From: an uncultured Sphingomonadales bacterium
GTDB lineage: Bacteria; Pseudomonadota; Alphaproteobacteria; Sphingomonadales; Sphingomonadaceae
Assembly: GCA_903828025.1 (NCBI GenBank)
Contig: CAIKKO010000269.1
Coordinates: 1-8,494 of the forward strand
Direction: 5' to 3'
DNA: 8,494 bases
Below the pieces are notes generated by a model, which was not told the DNA's origin, did not search any database, and saw only the letters and a program-made list of their open reading frames with translations. This document shows positions 6,568-8,494 of this stretch, one piece after another; position 1 is the first letter of the stretch; the number at the start of each line of letters is the position of its first letter. The translations under genes and the position numbers were made by a program.

Positions 6568-7350
6568 ATGACGCTATCAGAAACGACAAATCCCCTCCTC
6601 AATCCGATGAGCATGGCCGGGCGGCGCATCCTCGTGACCGGCGCGAACCAGGGGATCGGGCGCGCGGTGGCTGATCTGGCGATGGCGCTCGGGGCGCGGG
6701 TGGCGGCTGTCGATCGCGATATTGCAGGGCTCACCGCATCGGATCAACTGCTGCCGATTGCCTGCGACGTGAGCAATGCCGCGGATGTCGAGGCGGCGGT
6801 GGCCACGGCTATCGAAGGGCTTGGCGGGATCGACGGGCTGGTCAACAACGCCGGCATCTCGCGGCCCGCGATGGCCGACCGCATGACCCTGGAGGCCTGG
6901 CAGGCGGTGATTGATGTCAACCTGACCGGCAGCTTTTTGATGTTGCAGGCGGTGGGCACGCAAATGGTGGCCGCCGCCAAGGAAGGCCGCATCGGCGAGC
7001 GCGCCATCGTCAACATCGCTTCGGACGCCGGACGGCGCGGCACGGTCGGCCAGATCAACTATGGCGCGGCCAAGGCCGGCACCATCGGTCTGACGATGAG
7101 CGCGGCGCGGGAATGGGCGCGGTTCGGCATCCGGGTCAATGCGATCAGCTTCGGTATCGTCGAAACCCCGATGACCGAGACGATCCGGCAGGACCGCTTC
7201 CGCGACACGTACCTCCAGCAGATCCCGCTCGGCCGCTTCGCCGCGCCGGACGAGGTGGTGAAGCCGGTGCTGTTCCTGCTTTCAGAGGCGGCGTCGTATG
7301 TCACGGGGCAGACCTTGTCAGTCAACGGCGGCTATGTGATCAGCGCCTGA
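6568..7350 (+). CDS. Short-chain dehydrogenase/reductase (classical SDR, NAD-type)
   Basis: 260 residues, classical SDR length. Cofactor motif TGANQGIG (24-31), Asp49 at the end of the second strand (AAVDRD), Asp67 in CDVSN, NNAG (93-96), structural Asn118, and the catalytic set Ser152, Tyr165 and Lys169 in the YGAAK context are all intact. Asp49 predicts preference for NAD(H) over NADP(H), which suits oxidation of an alcohol in catabolism. It ends in GQTLSVNGGYVISA, the normal SDR C-terminus. A likely role is oxidation of a hydroxyacyl-CoA or a ring hydroxyl; FabG-like similarity is only generic. It is the first gene of the plus-strand pair, and its TGA is followed closely by the DUF35 gene, with an ATG overlapping the stop and a better one 12 bases on. 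It is divergent from the thiolase gene across 83 bases. Confidence 0.93.
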   Translation: MTLSETTNPLLNPMSMAGRRILVTGANQGIGRAVADLAMALGARVAAVDRDIAGLTASDQLLPIACDVSNAADVEAAVATAIEGLGGIDGLVNNAGISRPAMADRMTLEAWQAVIDVNLTGSFLMLQAVGTQMVAAAKEGRIGERAIVNIASDAGRRGTVGQINYGAAKAGTIGLTMSAAREWARFGIRVNAISFGIVETPMTETIRQDRFRDTYLQQIPLGRFAAPDEVVKPVLFLLSEAASYVTGQTLSVNGGYVISA

Positions 7351-7351
7351 T

Positions 7352-7355
7352 GGAG
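7352..7355 (+). promoter_or_regulatory. Ribosome binding site deciding the DUF35 start
   Basis: GGAG six bases before ATG 7362. The other in-frame ATG at 7350 overlaps the SDR stop (TGATG) but would add only MEST and itself overlaps this site, so 7362 is preferred. Confidence 0.55.
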
Positions 7356-7361
7356 AGCACG

Positions 7362-7733
7362 ATGACCGAGCAAACTGGCCCCGAAGCCTTTTGGCGCAAA
7401 GGCCTCGCCGAAGGGCGTTTCCTGCTGCAGCGTTCGCCTGCCGATGGGCGGCATTTCTATCCCCCGCGCGTGATCGCCCCGACACCGGGCGGCGATGCAC
7501 TGGAATGGGTCGAAGCCTCGGGCAAAGGCACCGTGCATTCGGTGACGGTCATCAGCCCCAAGCCCCCTGCCGAGCCCTACAACGTGGTGCTTGTCGATCT
7601 TGCGGAAGGCCCGCGCATGATGAGCCGGGTCGAAGGCCTGCCTGCCGCAGAGGTCGCCATCGGCATGGCCGTGCAGGCCCGGATCGACAAGCAGGCGGAC
7701 GGCGAACCGATCCTCCTGTTTGTGCCTGCCTAG
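7362..7733 (+). CDS. DUF35 / OB-fold domain protein without zinc-ribbon cysteines (partner of thiolase-fold enzymes)
   Basis: 123 residues. Order matches DUF35 proteins: an N-terminal helix with EAFWRKGLAEGRFLLQR (8-24), the segment HFYPPRVIAP (31-40) that normally sits inside a rubredoxin-like zinc ribbon, LEWVEASGKGTVHSVTVI (48-65) opening the OB-fold, and a beta-rich OB half ending in PILLFVPA. DUF35 proteins usually carry two pairs of cysteines around the YPPR segment; this one has no cysteine anywhere, so the ribbon cannot bind zinc in the standard way. The family acts as an acyl-CoA-binding accessory subunit of thiolase-superfamily enzymes, as in ChsH2 with Ltp2. The natural partner is the thiolase-fold protein encoded across the divergent region. 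It is co-transcribed with the SDR and ends on a CTAG shared with the opposing CoA-transferase. Confidence 0.85.
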   Translation: MTEQTGPEAFWRKGLAEGRFLLQRSPADGRHFYPPRVIAPTPGGDALEWVEASGKGTVHSVTVISPKPPAEPYNVVLVDLAEGPRMMSRVEGLPAAEVAIGMAVQARIDKQADGEPILLFVPA

Positions 7734-8494
7734 CCCTTCAACACCCCTGCGCTTTCCAGCGCAGCGATCTCGTCAGGCGTAAACCCGGCCTCGGCCAGCA
7801 CGCCCTGATTATCGGCACCCAATTCAGGGCCGATATCGCCGATCTTGCCGGGGGTTCCGGAAAAGCGGGTGGGAATGCCCGGCATCCGCACAGGGCCCAG
7901 CGCGCTGTCTGCCCGGTGCCAGAACCCGGTTGCCGCCAGATGCGGATCATCGAGCAGGTCGCTTGTCGAAAGGATCGGCATCGCCGGGATCTCGGCGGTG
8001 CGAAAGGCGTCCATCCAGTCTTCGGTGGTGCGCGTTGCGATCACATCGCCCAGCTTGCCCAGCACGGTCTGGATGTTCTCGGTCCGGCTGGTCATCGTGG
8101 CAAACATCGGATCGCGCGACCACTCCGGATGGCCGATCAGCGCAAAGAAGCTGCGCCACTGCTTGTCGTTGTAGATCATCAGCCCAATGTGGCCATTAAG
8201 CGTGCGATAAGGCCGCCGGTCTGGTGCGGTGACGCGCGGATATTCGGGCGGGCCGCTGGGCGGTTCGGTGACCGCGCCGCACAAGTGTTCGGCCATGACG
8301 AACGCGGCCATCGTCTCGAACATCGGCACTTCGATTTCCTGTCCCTGGCCCTGACCTTGGCCGGTGCGCTCGCGCGCAAACAGTGCCAGCGCGACGGCAT
8401 TGGCGGCGTATAGGGCGACGGTCTTGTCGGCGATCAGCGTCGGCACATACGACGGTTCACGGTTGTCGCCAAAGGTTTGCAGCATGCCCAGGCC
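7730..8494 (-). CDS. CoA-transferase family III (CaiB/BaiF), C-terminal part; N-terminus outside window
   Basis: Partial: 254 residues are visible and the frame stays open to the right edge, where the rest (about 130-150 residues, judged from a usual length near 390) must lie. The family moves CoA between carboxylic acids through an aspartyl-CoA mixed anhydride. IADKTVALYAANAVALALF then RERTG is the family signature; its Asp, encoded at 8426-8428, aligns with the catalytic aspartate of formyl-CoA transferase. Downstream, MFETMAAFVMAEH, RRPYRTLNGHIGLMIYNDKQW and IPAMPILSTSDLLDDPHLAATGFW are typical of the C-terminal part. A (Gly-Gln)4 stretch (8339-8362) replaces the usual GxGQ. A likely role is activation of the pathway acid to its CoA ester. 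It may belong to a different operon that starts to the right. Confidence 0.93.
   Translation of the reverse strand, partial: GLGMLQTFGDNREPSYVPTLIADKTVALYAANAVALALFARERTGQGQGQGQEIEVPMFETMAAFVMAEHLCGAVTEPPSGPPEYPRVTAPDRRPYRTLNGHIGLMIYNDKQWRSFFALIGHPEWSRDPMFATMTSRTENIQTVLGKLGDVIATRTTEDWMDAFRTAEIPAMPILSTSDLLDDPHLAATGFWHRADSALGPVRMPGIPTRFSGTPGKIGDIGPELGADNQGVLAEAGFTPDEIAALESAGVLKG
8339..8362 (-). repeat. (Gly-Gln)4 coding microrepeat in the CoA-transferase
   Basis: Four Gly-Gln units in a row (TGQGQGQGQEIEV in context) where family members usually read TGxGQxVxV. Two GQ units therefore look like an insertion of about 12 bases. Codons vary among the units, so the expansion is not a very recent exact slippage. 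Confidence 0.6.

Noticed and set aside
6485..6589. 35-residue N-terminal extension of the thiolase, hydrophobic at the start and signal-peptide-like
   Set aside because: It would overlap the SDR start and most of the control region, a secreted thiolase makes no sense, and the family N-terminus begins after ATG 6484, which has GGGAG before it.

Overview
The window is dense, G+C-rich bacterial DNA (about two thirds G+C by eye) with short gaps, ATGA-type start/stop overlaps and Shine-Dalgarno sites of the AGGAG/GGGAG type. The gene families and protein style suggest an alphaproteobacterium, most likely a sphingomonad (Novosphingobium, Sphingobium or Erythrobacter type). That placement is inference from gene content; no rRNA or other phylogenetic marker is present. 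I see no mobile element, CRISPR array, RNA gene or prophage.

Layout, left to right. (1) Plus-strand operon: the C-terminal part of an acyl-CoA dehydrogenase (2-625), a phosphotransferase/kinase of the APH-ACAD10/11 type (622-1692) and a crotonase-fold protein (1689-2471). Each gene overlaps the next by four bases. (2) Facing it, with 8 bp between stop codons, a minus-strand run: thiolase-fold protein (5336-6484), FAD-dependent oxidoreductase (3951-5276) and a POT/PTR2-type transporter (2480-3841). (3) An 83-bp divergent control region (6485-6567). (4) Plus-strand pair: an NAD-type short-chain dehydrogenase (6568-7350) and a DUF35/OB-fold protein (7362-7733). (5) A minus-strand CoA-transferase family III gene (7730-8494) that runs off the right edge; its stop codon shares a CTAG with the DUF35 stop.

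Taken together this looks like part of a CoA-thioester catabolic locus. It holds acid activation or CoA transfer (CaiB/BaiF family), dehydrogenation, a kinase that may phosphorylate a hydroxyacyl-CoA, an isomerase/hydratase fold, an SDR alcohol dehydrogenase, a thiolase-fold/DUF35 pair and an uptake transporter. The substrate cannot be read from the sequence. Steroid or terpenoid side chains, hydroxy fatty acids and aromatic acids are all possible.

The most interesting feature is that several enzymes keep a familiar fold but lack the textbook catalytic residues. The thiolase has no cysteine where either catalytic cysteine should be. The DUF35 protein has no cysteine at all, so no zinc ribbon. 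The crotonase lacks both hydratase glutamates. The acyl-CoA dehydrogenase has Asp where the short/medium-chain enzymes have the catalytic Glu. The thiolase/DUF35 pair resembles the Ltp2-ChsH2(DUF35) retro-aldolase arrangement of steroid side-chain breakdown. The dehydrogenase/kinase pair resembles ACAD10/11 and the Pseudomonas Lva system. These parallels come from family knowledge plus visible motifs and have not been tested by search.
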